Source: Diadema setosum
Lineage: Eukaryota; Echinodermata; Echinoidea; Diadematoida; Diadematidae
NCBI GenBank assembly: GCA_033980235.1
Contig: CM067070.1
Span: 3,196,978 to 3,260,977, forward strand
DNA: 64,000 nucleotides
Direction of reading: 5' to 3'
Made by a program: the position numbers and the translations under genes. The notes beneath the pieces are model-generated. The model was not told the DNA's origin. It searched no databases and was given only the letters and a program-made list of their open reading frames with translations. This document shows, piece after piece, positions 11,553 to 22,455 of the stretch (its first letter is position 1; every line of letters starts with the position of its first letter).

Positions 11553-12702
11553 ATACAGATGTATATTATAATATATATTATTCCCACTTGATATAACAAA
11601 CTGAATTCATTCAGTTTCGCTCAATTGCACGACTCTTTTTTTTTTTTTTTACTGTTATCCTTGCTTATGATAAAGTTTCTGTAATCTTTGTAGCTGCACT
11701 CTATAATGTAGGCCTATCACTCTTAGCTTAAGCCGTGGTCACAACTCGCCGTACTTGCAAGTGCGTGCTGTCTACTTGCAAAAACGTGGGCAAAATTTGG
11801 GGATCCGTACGTAGTAAGTACCGCCTCAGTACGGAATTTGGAGCACGCAGACACGCCGTAGCACTTTTAGGACACGAGGAACTTTCGCTGCGTTCGGGCT
11901 ACGGATTCGCCCTAAGTGCGGGCAACGTACGTGCCCTCTACAGCGAACGTGCGTACAAGGCACTGACTCCGTGCGTCTTTTAAAATTTTCCCACCGTCAC
12001 TTGCTCGACGGACGGCGCACGTAGCACGTACGTGTTGAGCACGTAATAAGTGCGCAGCCCATGCTTATTCGACACTTCCCTGAGTTCAGCTGTCCAATAG
12101 AGCACGCAGACCGTACCGAACTTGCCGAATAAGCACCTGCTCCGAACTTAAAACGCAAGTTGTGCGCAGTAATTTCTGCAATGTACACGAGCCGAGCCGA
12201 CGGAAGAGTATCATCATTTCGTCTCCAAGATGTCCTGATGTTGGCAATAATATATTCATACTGTTCTATTTCACCTACCGGTCAGAAATGCCCCGTAAGG
12301 ATTATGGGATCGAAAAAATCGCATACACAGAAAAAAATGATTGTTATATCATTATAAAGGGCACATAAGACACCGTCAAAAACTGCTTGAAGAAGCAAAG
12401 CATATAGAAATCTTGAGCTCTATGTGGTCAGTACATGGGGTGACCAGGTTTTTGGAGTTTTGAAAAATTGTTACATTTAAGAGTTGCACAAGCGTGGTTA
12501 AAAGGCATTGACCATCATTGTGTGTGCAGAACAGTGATAAAGTCAGTACCATTCTCTGAAATTGAGAATTTGTATATTTTGAAATTAAGCAAGGAAGAAA
12601 TTTCTGTGACAGTATTACCTTATATAGGGCCTTAATTGCAAACGTGACACCTTCAGACTCAGATAAAACTGCAAAACCATAGGCCTACATTCATTGTTCT
12701 AG

Positions 12703-12814
12703 TAATATGCTGATAAATCTATGCTGATAAATCTAGCTCAAAAATGCCTCCATGGCTGTAATATGTTGATAAATCTATGCTGATAAATCTAGCTCAAAAA
12801 TGCCTCCATGGCTG
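12703..12814 (+). repeat. 56-bp tandem duplication
   Basis: Two adjacent 56-bp units (12703-12758 and 12759-12814) begin TAATATG(C/T)TGATAAATC and end CCTCCATGGCTG. They differ at one base or so. The unit itself holds a doubled GCTGATAAATCTA. Confidence 0.85.
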
Positions 12815-12871
12815 AAATGCCACAACCTCTGAAACTGGGTATAAAGATGGTAGACTTCATTACAGCAAATC

Positions 12872-13124
12872 ATATGAAGAGTTTGTTTGCAAAAACCGAT
12901 AAGTCCATATTTGTCAAACGGAGATATTTGCGATTAAAGGTCAAGAAAAATAAAGAGAATAATAAGAAAATTTTTGCTTCTTTTGACCATAACTTCATAA
13001 ATATACCTTTATATAGTGACCAATATATCACTTAAAAGGTATTATTTTGTACTTTATGACAGAGACCGTAATTCAAAATTTTCAAAAATGGACTTATCGG
13101 TTTTTTGCAAACAAACTCTTCATA
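12872..13124 (+). mobile_element. Family C MITE, copy 1
   Basis: The termini are ATGAAGAGTTTGTTTGCAAA and TTTGCAAACAAACTCTTCAT, with an inverted repeat of about 35 bp continuing into ACCGATAAGTCCAT. The element sits at a TA/AT site. Other copies are at 31242, 37943, 49441 and 55383, with a partial at 27905. The open frame starting MKSLFAKTDKS that recurs in several copies is the repeat read through, not a gene. Confidence 0.85.
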
Positions 13125-14090
13125 TGCATCTCACCTCCAGTGCCAATGTGTTAGGATGTTTCAACCAAAATAATGTTATACAATGTTATTGTATACCTGA
13201 TATTGACAGTATTAGCCTACATCAGGTAATACAATGCCATTTTATACGTGATGTAACCTATGACCTATACCTGATATAGCCTATTAACTCTTTCTCTCTC
13301 AGTGAGTCAAATATGCACACATTTCGTATATTTCATTTAGTTCATTTATTTCAATCTCATTTTCTTTCAACAAAATATAAAAACCTATAGACATGAAAAG
13401 AATATGACACACAGAAGGTTAAACTACCATTTACACGTATGGAGAAGACGTATGGTTATACATCTGAAGAACCTCGGAAGATGGTCCTATAATTAGGCCT
13501 ACCCCTAGCATCTGACGGGAAAAAAAAAATCATCGCACTTGCACGCACTTACAACATGCGACAGAGTAGGGATACCGTACGTGAGCAGCACGTGTAATTA
13601 CAGCCTCCGCAAGAGAACGTGGCAATCGCACGCAGATTGTAAGTTGCAAGCACGTACAACTCACTTATCACGTGCACAACGTACGATGCACGTAACCTCT
13701 CATGGCCAGGCGTGGCGTGCGGGCCACGTACTTACACCCTGCGCAACCGTGCGAGTGTCGTGCGTTGACGTACTTCCTCCCTGCGCTAGTCACTTCCTCC
13801 CCACGTTTTTAGAATAAACGTGAATGCCGTGGCCTCCGCCAAGAACGCACGGACGAAAAGCACGCACGGCGAGTTGTAACCAGGGCTTTACATATGTCAA
13901 ATGTGTACTAATACGAAAGCTGCACGTGAAGGTAAATTGTGAAATTACAAAGAGTGAATGTTTAACGTAATCTCAAATTTTAGTCTGGTGGAGATGGTAG
14001 CGCCTTTCAAGTCTTTGTTCCATGTTGTAGTCGTATGAGGGTTATTCCCCGATGTTTTTCTTTTGTTTTGTTTTGTTTTTCCTTCACCAG

Positions 14091-14282
14091 AAATATCTTG
14101 CCCTGATCCGTCCATTCCTGCGAAAGGATCAATAAGCGGAGGGCGCCAGCATCGGTATCCCAAAGGAACAAACGTGTTCTACGAATGTGATTCCGGCTAC
14201 TCATTATTCTCGACAGGCTCTTCAGCGAATATAATGTGTGGGGCCGATGGAGAGTGGACTTTCAGCGGGGCAGTTTGTAAAA
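14091..14282 (+). CDS. Gene 1 exon 3: CCP/sushi domain 2
   Basis: The 192-nt exon (phase 1-1) encodes residues 90-153. It is a canonical four-cysteine CCP: EISCPDPSIPAKGSI, then VFYECDSGYSL, NIMCGADGEWTF and AVCK. The paralogous exon at 51488 has the same length and shares GTNV, CDS.YSL and GEWTFSG. Acceptor TTCACCAG, donor GTGAGT. Confidence 0.88.
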
Positions 14283-14390
14283 GTGAGTTACATTCCGCAC
14301 CTTCTTCCATTGTTAGGTAATCATTGAGATAAACTTTAAGAAGAAAACAATCAATGTAAACCCGTTTAAGCTCTCTTTACCATGCAACAC

Positions 14391-15260
14391 TTCATTTCAT
14401 TTCATTTCATTTTTATTTCATTTCCGGCCAAAGCATATAATATGACAATTTCATATAAACAAATTAAGTACAATGTAACTACATGTATTACATTTCCAAA
14501 TGAAATTTAGATACACGTCATTTGTTTACATGACTCAATAAACATACTAGTTGAAAAAATACATGGGCAAAATGAGACTGAATCATAAGAAAGAAAAGGT
14601 CGGAAATGGAGGGGACTGCTAAAAAGCCAAGCTTGTAGAATGCAGTCCCCTCGTGGGTCGTGAAAATTATAGTAATAATGCAACAAGACAATTTGACAAA
14701 GTCCTCGGGAAACAGACGCACACAAAACGCACACACAGACAAAAACAAAGCTGCTCTCTTACATACGCGTGGAAAGAATAAATAGGAGGTCAAAGGTCAG
14801 AGGGGGACAGGAAGACAGAGGAAGAGAGAGAAAAGGGCAAAGGATTAAGAGTTCAAGGGTCAATGCCAGGCACATGAGACTTTGGTCTTACCAAGAAATG
14901 GACTATCTATATGTAATATATATAACAGTTATGAAATAAATTAAACGAAGTAAAGACATTAACAGCAAAGAAATCAGTTAGCAACTTTCAAAATGCAAAT
15001 CCCCAGTGATATAAGAATTGATAAACATTTTCTTTAATTTAAAAGTAAAAGTGTTAAAACTTAGAGATTCTTTAATGCTGCTGTCAAGGGAGTTCCAAAA
15101 TTTAGGTCCAGCGAAGGAGAATATAGACTTTGCAAAAATTGCCCTAGAGAGTGGTAAATGGAAATCATTGATTTGTCTCGTGGGGTATGAATGTACAGTT
15201 TTATTTTGAATAAACATGGAGTCTTTTAAACACTTTTAAACACTTTTAAGGGAGCTTTTT
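14391..15260 (-). mobile_element. LINE 3' fragment, - strand, filling gene 1 intron 3
   Basis: It starts with tandem TTTCAT units (14391-14420). From 15217 down to 14978 on the - strand it encodes FIQNKTVHSYPTRQINDFHL and GPKFWNSLDSSIKESL, the C-terminal end of a LINE reverse transcriptase ORF. The same motif order occurs in the better copy at 57100-58077 (NYPTRQSDAFHLP, GPRYWNDLS). The equivalent gene 2 intron is only 138 bp, so this insertion explains most of the 1065-bp intron here. Confidence 0.7.
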
Positions 15261-15347
15261 AAAAATCCTTTTCTGTATTTTTTTTTATCAATAACGGTAA
15301 TATCTCTGATTCATACTTCACCTTATTTTTTCACGTTTTGATTCTAG

Positions 15348-15569
15348 TTGAGTGCCCTGCATATTACGATGAGCACAACAACGTATGCTTTAATGAATTT
15401 ACGTCAGATTGGGTTGATTGGGGAAGGGCCCGTGAGACATGCGAAGAGAGGGGAGAGATCCTGGCACTTGCAAAGGACAGTGGCACTCATACTCATTTGG
15501 AGAAGATGGTCAGCAGTGGCAATTACTGGATCGGAGCACAGGAAGGCAGGGACTGGAAGTGGGCATCGG
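15348..15569 (+). CDS. Gene 1 exon 4: C-type lectin domain 1, first half
   Basis: The 222-nt exon (phase 1-1) encodes IECPAYYDEHNNVCF, then ARETCEERGEILAL, NYWIGAQEG and WKWASG. These are the N-terminal cysteine pair of a long-form CTLD, the first core cysteine and the conserved WIG strand. The domain is completed by exon 5. Paralogous exon: 51818-52048. Acceptor ATTCTAG, donor GTGAGT. Confidence 0.88.
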
Positions 15570-15608
15570 GTGAGTTGAATTCGTCGATCATCATCATACC
15601 TCTCATAT

Positions 15609-15786
15609 CAGGGGCGGATCCAGGAATTCTGTAAAGGGGGGGGGGGGGGGGCGTGACTAATATTTCTGGTCCCACTTCCGGGTTTCATTTCATTGTTTTT
15701 CTTTTTATTTCTTTTGTTTTTTTTACGAAAAATAAAGGGGGGGGGGGGGCGTGCGCCGGTTGCGCCCCCCTCTGGATCCGCCACTG
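15609..15786. mobile_element. Short inverted-repeat element, hAT-like ends
   Basis: The ends are CAGGGGCGGATCCAGG and CTGGATCCGCCACTG, a 15-bp inverted repeat, with G runs just inside both ends. CAG(T/G)GGCGGATCCAG termini are common on non-autonomous hAT elements of animals (family knowledge); assignment here is by ends only. It lies in gene 1 intron 4. Confidence 0.65.
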
Positions 15787-16379
15787 CATATACTTTGAAA
15801 TACCTGCCACTTATTTTGCCAGTGGATGCTCCTTTACATATAGAAACATGCCGGTACCTTGCGCTCCTTCAACTCCTTGAGTTTTGGAAGAAACATTGGG
15901 TAATATTGTTATAAACAGCAATTATTTTCTCAAGGGAGGATATTTTGCCACTTCTTGAGAATAGATCTATGTAGTTTCTCCCATGTGTGTTATATGCCCC
16001 TGTACCATTCCTGTATGCTCATCAAACATAATTAATTCAAGGAAAAGCAAAGGTAACACACACATGCGCCCCCACGCACAGACAGACACACAGGCTTGAA
16101 ACAAAGTCTTCTTTATTATAGACTCCAAATGGAGCTTAAACTCCCATGTTCCAGGTTTATAGCTGCAACGGGAAATTAGAAAATAAATAGGTTCGTTTAA
16201 CTATATGAAGACAAGAAAACTTAAAATTGAAAGCGCGAGTGAAGAACCATAATGTATATAAATCTTTTGAACCGTTAGTTGTAGCTTTAAGTCCTCGAAG
16301 AACTTCTCTCCCCCATCCCCTTTATTTCTCTAATGAAGTATCTACAAGAGCATATGAATTTGGATATTTGCATGGACAG
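15787..16379. other. Rest of gene 1 intron 4
   Basis: No element was recognised. A short CA-rich stretch lies near 16060-16095. The intron ends in acceptor ATGGACAG. Confidence 0.5.
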
Positions 16380-16529
16380 ATGAATCGTATATTCAAAGAC
16401 TGTTCTGGAATGAAGGTGAGCCGAATGGTCAAAACGAGCGGTGTGTGGAGCTTAGGAATTCTACTGAAGGCAGGTTCTACTGGAACGACAAGGATTGCTA
16501 TCATAAACATGGTTTTATTTGCCAAGAAG
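16380..16529 (+). CDS. Gene 1 exon 5: C-type lectin domain 1, second half
   Basis: The 150-nt exon (phase 1-1) encodes DESYIQRLFWNEGEPNGQNE, then RCVELRNS, FYWNDKDC and KHGFICQE. EPN followed by E and the later WND are the usual calcium-dependent sugar-binding residues of mannose-type CTLDs. CTLD1 therefore looks competent for calcium and sugar binding (inference from family rules). A longer open frame in another phase crosses this exon but does not contain the domain. Donor GTAAAT. Confidence 0.88.
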
Positions 16530-17552
16530 GTAAATCACTGATATCATAGGAAAGAAAGGCCTTGAGTCGTTTTTTTTCTTTTTTTTTCTATTGGTGTATT
16601 AAATTTTCTTCATCAATCATTCTTGTTGAGTGTCTGTGAATCTTGTGTACGATTTCACGAATTCGCACATAGAGTCGCTTAGCACTTTACTGAGCTGCTA
16701 TGACGAAAATACACTAACTCAGCAATTCTGAAGTTCACATTTTACACTACACCACTGGATTATACGTATTATAGTAATGATTATGATACAGTGTACATTA
16801 TAAAAACGAAATATATTTTGCTTTATACAGGTGGTATAATGACAACAAATAATCAAATTTATTTGAATGGAATTGTGCAATTCACGGAGAGTATATAATT
16901 TTGTGACTCGTCTGAGTCACTTCTTCAGCTCCAAGTAGCTGTCGAGAATTCACCCGTGATGAATACATGGGAGATGTCAGTCGATGTGTGGACGATTTTA
17001 TGTAGTTAGAAATAAGGAATTAAAGCAAAAAGCCACCTACCACCCAATCCAAACCGAGCCAAACCAAACCAAACCATACCATACCAAACCAAACCAAACC
17101 TAAGCAAACCAAACCAAATAGATATTGAATAGTCGAAATCTAGTTCACTCAAATATTGTGTACTTCCGCAAAAGTGAGCACAAGACAAATCAGTTGTTTG
17201 ATTTGAAATAAATGCAGTTTGAATTATCAATATTAAAACATTGGGTAACCAAAACTTAGACAGAAAAGAAACACTTCAAAAGTGCTCACGCTATCAGAGC
17301 AAACAAAAATGACTTGGCCATGATATCTACATCAGGATTGACTCTATAATTATCATAAAATGCAAAGGAAAAAGCTTTGCTTTATCATGTTTGTGATTGT
17401 ATATGTTACGGCTGAGGGCACGTAACATCCGTCAAATTTATCTATCAAGCAAACAATGAACAAAGAAAAGTGTCAATGTTTGACAAAACGATTTTAGTGG
17501 CAATAAGCACAGAGCAGTTTCTGAAAAGAGAAATAATTTTGATCTGCTTCAG
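16530..17552. other. Gene 1 intron 5
   Basis: The intron contains a tandem CCAAA/CCATA stretch at about 17041-17118. No other element was recognised. It ends in acceptor CTGCTTCAG. Confidence 0.5.
17041..17118 (+). repeat. CCAAA-type simple repeat
   Basis: Tandem AAACC/ATACC units (AACCAAACCAAACCATACC) run for about 75 bp. Confidence 0.85.
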
Positions 17553-17831
17553 ATGGTCCTTGTACCGGCGATATTAATGAACGTGACTGGTTAAATGAAA
17601 CATTTAATGGCAAGTGCTATAGTTTCATCGGCGGCAACAACACATGGCATGAGTCGCGAGACGCCTGTACATCGATAAACGGTTCTCTGGTAGAGATTTT
17701 AGATCTTAGCACCCAGGAATTCTTGTCTTCTATTGCATCGCTTTGGCAGTCCAACATGTATTCTTCCGAGTTCTGGATAGGAGCATTCGAAGACACCAAC
17801 GATGATGGAAGGTCTTGGTTTTGGGTCGACA
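17553..17831 (+). CDS. Gene 1 exon 6: C-type lectin domain 2, first half
   Basis: The 279-nt exon (phase 1-1) encodes DGPCTGDINERDWLNETFNG followed by KCYSFIGG, TWHESRDACTSINGSLVEI, SSEFWIGAFED and SWFWVD. This is a second long-form CTLD start, with the conserved W..AR..C-like helix and the WIG strand. N-glycosylation sequons include NET, NNT and NGS. Acceptor CTTCAG, donor GTAAGT. Confidence 0.85.
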
Positions 17832-17950
17832 GTAAGTAAATATTTGTTTGCTGATTCTCAGTTTGTTTGATACTTGAATACATTCAAATGACATTAATAA
17901 CACCCCCTTCACACTATAATGTGACACTGAAATTTGCCCCTGAAGTATAC

Positions 17951-18434
17951 AATTGAGTATATGAATATAAGAACGACCCAAGTCCATGGATAACCATTTC
18001 AAGTAAACTTAAAAAAAACTTCATATTTTTTTTAATTTGTCCAATAATATTCTATTTAACTGTAATGGGAAGGCAACATTGTATATACAATTTAGAACAT
18101 ATGTTATTATGACAATTAACATTTACATTAATTGTGGAGAGGCCATTTTGTGTGATGGACTTGGGTCGTTCTTTGATTCGTATGGACTTCGGTCGTTCTT
18201 TGATTCATATACATGATATTCTGCTATAGAGATGAGAGAATGTAAGAACGACCCAAGTCCTTCATGTTTACATTCATATAAGATTTAACTCATTTATTTC
18301 AGGCACTTCCGGGGGTAATTAGGACTTATCATTTATACACAAGATGAGTCCATGCATAAGCTACAATTTCCCATGTCAAACTAAATTTGGCCAAAAATTG
18401 GACTTGGGTCGTTCTTATATTCATATACTCAATT
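17951..18434 (+). mobile_element. Family E inverted-repeat element, copy 1
   Basis: The termini ATTGAGTATATGAATATAAG and CTTATATTCATATACTCAAT form a perfect inverted repeat continuing into AACGACCCAAGTCCA. The same ACGACCCAAGTCC word recurs internally near 18160-18260. A second copy in reverse orientation lies at 36868-37371. No coding capacity. It lies in gene 1 intron 6. Confidence 0.85.
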
Positions 18435-18511
18435 GTTATTATACCATATATGCCATTGCGCCTATTCTCTCCTTTTTTCAATGCCCGCTCTCGTTCATTT
18501 GTATTTGTATA

Positions 18512-19163
18512 TGTGACCCTGCATCATAAAACAACAAAAAGTCACCAGACATGGATTTTTTAGTTAAGAGCAGTTTCTAAAAGAGCAGACTCCCTAAGCT
18601 TTAAAATGATGTATAGTTCAATTGAAATGTACTCTCCTAACCTATCTAAATGTCGGTAAGAAAACACACACTCTGGAAAAGTGCGAACCAAGAAATGAGA
18701 CTCTGAAGTACACGGTGTCTATCTGTCTATTAATGTGCTTAATCTTTACCAAACCGTGCTAGCTGTGAAATGAAGGATTATCAGATTAAGTTGAAATTAA
18801 GCATGCTGTATTAACATATTCTTTCCCTGATTAGTGTCAACTTTCAAAAGAGAAGCCTTTTCCCTTCGAAAGTTATCAGACTTGAACGTGAAGAGTGTGC
18901 AAAGGGCTATCAAGAAATGAAAAGGGTCCTCCAAGACATACCTGATCTCACTACTCTACAAAAAAGAAAAACTGCTGAAAATGCCCTTTCCCATTCATTT
19001 TGTGATCCCAAATCTAAGAATAATGCAAAAGAAGAGTAGTTCTTTCAGAAAGAATGAAAAGCTCAATTATGACCCAGTTGACCCGTTTCACCTTTTTTTT
19101 TTGAGTCCTCACGTAAAATCAAAAGGTGCGACTTTTTGTTCGTTTTGTTATGCAGGGTCACAT
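18512..19163 (-). mobile_element. Family A inverted-repeat element, copy 2 (reverse)
   Basis: It starts TGTGACCCTGCATCATAAAA and ends TTTTGTTATGCAGGGTCACA. The internal order is reversed relative to copy 1, with the AGAGCAGACTC block near the left end. It is more diverged than copies 1, 4 and 5. Confidence 0.8.
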
Positions 19164-19932
19164 AATAATTTGTGTACACATCCTTGCAATATATTAAATC
19201 CAGGTTGCATTCCAGGTTGTATGTATCCTCTCAGGTTCCCATATCATACAAGTTTTTTTTTTTTTTTTTTAACCCTCCATTACATTTCCATCCTTTTTCA
19301 GTTTGTATTTTGCATAACGATATTCCAAAATCTTATCATGTTTTCTTCATTTTGTTACTCACCATTACATGTACTTTGTTACTTTAGTTTTTTTGCAACT
19401 ATCAAAAAATTGTTCTGCTTATACATTGCATATAATTTTCTCTGCTTATGTGATGGAAATAAAAAAAAGAGATGAATTTAAACTATCCCGATTTTGTCTA
19501 AATCGCACTTTTACTGAAATTAAATCTTGTTTTACTATAAATCCTATAATTGATTTCCTCATTAAGATCCACCAATAACTTTTTTTTTTCACCATACTAT
19601 GTTATCATGAGGAAATAAAGTCAATTACGTGACCTTTTCCATTAAAATTGTAAATCTCCATTTATTCATCAATAAACAAACTCTTCGACCTCCCTGGTAA
19701 TCAGGTTGAGTTAAAAAAAGAATCAAGTAAACATGCAGAGTGTGAGGCCTGTGAGAAACAGACACACCACATTGTTGTTTATCTTGGACAAGATTCTAAG
19801 GAGATTTGACATTCCTGTTATTCCACTTCCTTCAACACATTAAAAATAAGATAGAACAATAAACTGCTACCTAGCTTCGAAGGTTTTTTTTTTTCGGTCT
19901 AGGCCTATATCATGGAGAATATGTACATACAT
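19164..19932. other. Gene 1 intron 6, unassigned part
   Basis: AT-rich DNA. No exon or repeat family was recognised apart from T runs (19251-19272). Confidence 0.4.
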
Positions 19933-20670
19933 TTGACCATGTATCACAAAACCAACAAAAAGTCGCACACATTGATTTTTTGTTAGGGCTGAAAATAGGT
20001 GAAATGGGTCAACCAAGCCAATCTTGAGTTTTTCATACTTCCTGAAAGAACAATTAGTATCCTTCTACATTATACTAAAATTTGGGATCAACAAACAGAA
20101 CAGGAAATAATTATTGTTTTTCTAGCAGTTTTTATCGAACGCTTCTTGGTAGAATAGTGTGATTATGTGTTTCTCATAGAGTCCTCTTTTCATTTTGTAA
20201 AACCCCTGTCCATCATTTTGAAGCTTAAAGTCTGCTCTTTTAGAATCTGCTCTTAACTAAAAACCCATGTCTGGCGACTTTTGGTTTTGTTGGTGTTGTG
20301 ATGCAGGGTCATATATATCCGTGCAAGCTGTGTAATGAAAGGGATAAAACAGAGGATGTAAACCTCAGGAGCAACAACAATGAAGGTATCATCAGATTAA
20401 GCTGAAATTGAGCATACGTAAATAACACAATCTGCCTATGAATAATACTAACTTTCAAAGCAGTAGCATTATCCATTCAAAAGTAATTAGACTTGAAAGT
20501 GAAGAGTGTGCAAAGGATTTCAAGTAGGGAAAAGGGGCCTCTAAGATATACCTCGTCATTCTACTCTCCCCTCAAAAAGGGTTGTAGAAAATCTGCTGAA
20601 AAAAAAAAACTTTTGATTGTTTTGTTTGTTTTGTTTTGTTTTTGTTTGTTTTGTGGTTCGAGGTCACATA
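19933..20670 (+). mobile_element. Family A remnants: one deleted copy and one partial copy
   Basis: 19933-20313 has both family A ends (GACCATGTATCACAAAACC and GTTGTGATGCAGGGTCATA) but lacks about 300 bp of the middle. 20314-20670 is a partial reverse copy with the AAGTGAAGAGTGTGCAAAGG block, ending GGTTCGAGGTCACATA. Confidence 0.6.
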
Positions 20671-20863
20671 AATGTATATAAAATGCATGTATATGATACA
20701 TTTTATATATAATGACTCTTGACACCTTCAGTGTCTTTCTCTTAACGTTAGGGTACCTTCGATATCTTCTCAATTACACATGAATCTGTTTATTCAGAAG
20801 AGAGAACAAACCTATGTATTTCGTAAATTGTGTAAATGTTGTATTCGTCTCATTTAAATACAG

Positions 20864-21004
20864 ATACCAGAGTCACAACAAGCCAGTGGGACGACGGAGA
20901 GCCTACTCACGATTATGAGAAATGCATTGAAATGCGTGAAAGCAAAGAATTCAAGTGGAACGACGAACCATGCGATAATAAGAGAGGATATTTCTGTCAG
21001 AGAG
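20864..21004 (+). CDS. Gene 1 exon 7: C-type lectin domain 2, second half
   Basis: The 141-nt exon (phase 1-1) encodes TRVTTSQWDDGEPTHDYEKC, then IEMRES, FKWNDEPCDNKRGYFCQR. WND is kept, but the EPN/QPD position reads EPT. Calcium-dependent sugar binding may therefore be altered or lost in CTLD2 (inference from family rules). Acceptor AAATACAG, donor GTATTC. Confidence 0.85.
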
Positions 21005-21540
21005 GTATTCAGACCTGGAGAAAGTGTGGTTACATTAGTCTTTATGAAAATTGAGTGCATGAATCAATGGTATGATACTTTTAAGAAATGCTTTCATACA
21101 TGTAAATATATCTGATGATTGACTTATTGTGCTAAAGCCATCCATTGAATAGGATATAAAGTCCTTTCAAATAACATTTCTGAAAGAAAGGAATAAGAAA
21201 AAAGAAAGAGTTATTACCTGAAAGAATGTTGTGTGATTCAGTTCACAAATCTGCCATTAATATCAGAACTAAAAATTGTTCTTGAGAGCGTATGAAAGCC
21301 CCATTTCCTTTTGTTTGACTTACGCAGTGTACGGTGTGTGTGTGTGTGTGGGGGGGGGGGTCGTTCTGACTTCTTTGATGTTGTAAACCAACAGACTACA
21401 TTTGCAATAATGCGTGCAATGCAACGTTCCTAAGCAATCATCGATTTATACCGTATAAACAGGGTAATTAGTGTCCATCAAACTAAAGCTATACACTGAT
21501 GTTGCAACAACTATACATTGTCAGGGTAACAGTTATTGTA
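21005..21540. other. Gene 1 intron 7, first part
   Basis: It contains a GT run followed by a G run (21332-21360). Otherwise nothing was recognised. Confidence 0.5.
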
Positions 21541-21892
21541 TTAAAAGGGGATGGCTAGTAACTGATCAGTGGGAATCAGTGGGATTGCTGGAGGATGGTT
21601 GTTCCAATCCTTGTGGGATTCATTTAATATATCTATCGTTGTGTGAAAATTATTTGCTTCAGAATGGTCTCATATTCAAGTAATGTGTAGTTTAATGTTT
21701 CCAGGTTAGCATGCCTGAACAGTGACGGGGCCACTGCACATTACTTGAATATGAGACCATTCTGAAGCAAATAATTTTCACACAACAATAGAAATATGAT
21801 GTACTCTTAAATGAATCCCACGAGGATTGGAACAATCATCCTCCAGCATTCCCACTGATTCCCACTGATCAGTTACTAGCCATCCCCTTTAA
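21541..21892. repeat. Long hairpin, about 150-bp arms
   Basis: The left arm (21541-21687) includes GGGGATGGCTAGTAACTGAT, CAATCCTTGTGGGATTCATT and CAGAATGGTCTCATATTCAA. The right arm (21737-21892) gives the inverse of each with only a few mismatches. The spacer is 49 bp. It lies inside gene 1 intron 7, so it would be transcribed and could fold into long dsRNA. It may simply be a recent fold-back transposon. Confidence 0.85.
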
Positions 21893-22071
21893 ATGATTTC
21901 AAAGAGCATATTCTTTGAGAATCCCTGGAACAATGTTTATTAGTATATTTTGAGTTTGGCCATAAGTGCTAGTAACAATGGCATCGGAATAATTATGACT
22001 AGAATGTTGTGAAACTTTTACAATCTAAAACGATACATAATCCATGGGTCAAATACTCTGATGTTTGCAAG

Positions 22072-22257
22072 GACTGGTGGCGTGCGGTGACCCTGGAGCT
22101 CCAGCTCACGGTGTGAGGGCGCCAGACGATACGTCTTCATTCCTCGATGGCGCCACGGTTAACTTCCGCTGTGATCTAGGCTACCAGTTGAACGGCTCCG
22201 CGTCAATCACCTGTCTTACGAACGGGATTTGGGATGGTGCTATGCCGTTTTGTGAAG
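22072..22257 (+). CDS. Gene 1 exon 8: CCP/sushi domain 3
   Basis: The 186-nt exon (phase 1-1) encodes LVACGDPGAPAHGV, then FRCDLGYQLNGS, ITCLTNGIWDG and PFCE. This is a canonical four-cysteine CCP, the closest in the gene to vertebrate complement-receptor modules (CGDPG.P..G). Acceptor GTTTGCAAG, donor GTAATC. Confidence 0.88.
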
Positions 22258-22455
22258 GTAATCTATAGATATAAGTAGCAGTTAATTGTAGACCAAAACT
22301 GTTCCTTATTTCCCTTATGTTGGGCTTTTCCTTCTACCACCCTCAAGATGCATCGTTATAGAACATTGTTTATAAAACTCCTCAAATATTCCCGGTGTGT
22401 TTGTTCTGCATAATCTGTACATAAGGCATGCATCCTTTTAATGATTTGGACTATT

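Larger units (their letters stand above)
11729..13889. mobile_element. 2.2-kb inverted-repeat element with GC-rich ends
   Basis: The left terminus is AAGCCGTGGTCACAACTCGC. The reverse complement of the right terminus is AAAGCCCTGGTTACAACTCG, a match of about 25 bp. Both terminal regions are CpG-rich with many ACGT/CGTAC words (11735-12190 and 13540-13880), in contrast to the AT-rich centre. A family C element (12872-13124) and a 56-bp tandem duplication lie inside. No transposase is visible, so it is probably non-autonomous. Confidence 0.55.

Noticed and set aside
12874..13035. Open frame beginning MKSLFAKTDKS recurring at 31242, 37943 (reverse) and 55383
   Set aside because: It is the family C MITE read through, including the terminal inverted repeat. 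The frame is broken in copy 4 and differs between copies.
16227..16541. 104-codon + strand frame over the CTLD1 second half
   Set aside because: Wrong frame. The lectin exon 16380-16529 is read in another phase, which contains the EPN and WND motifs.
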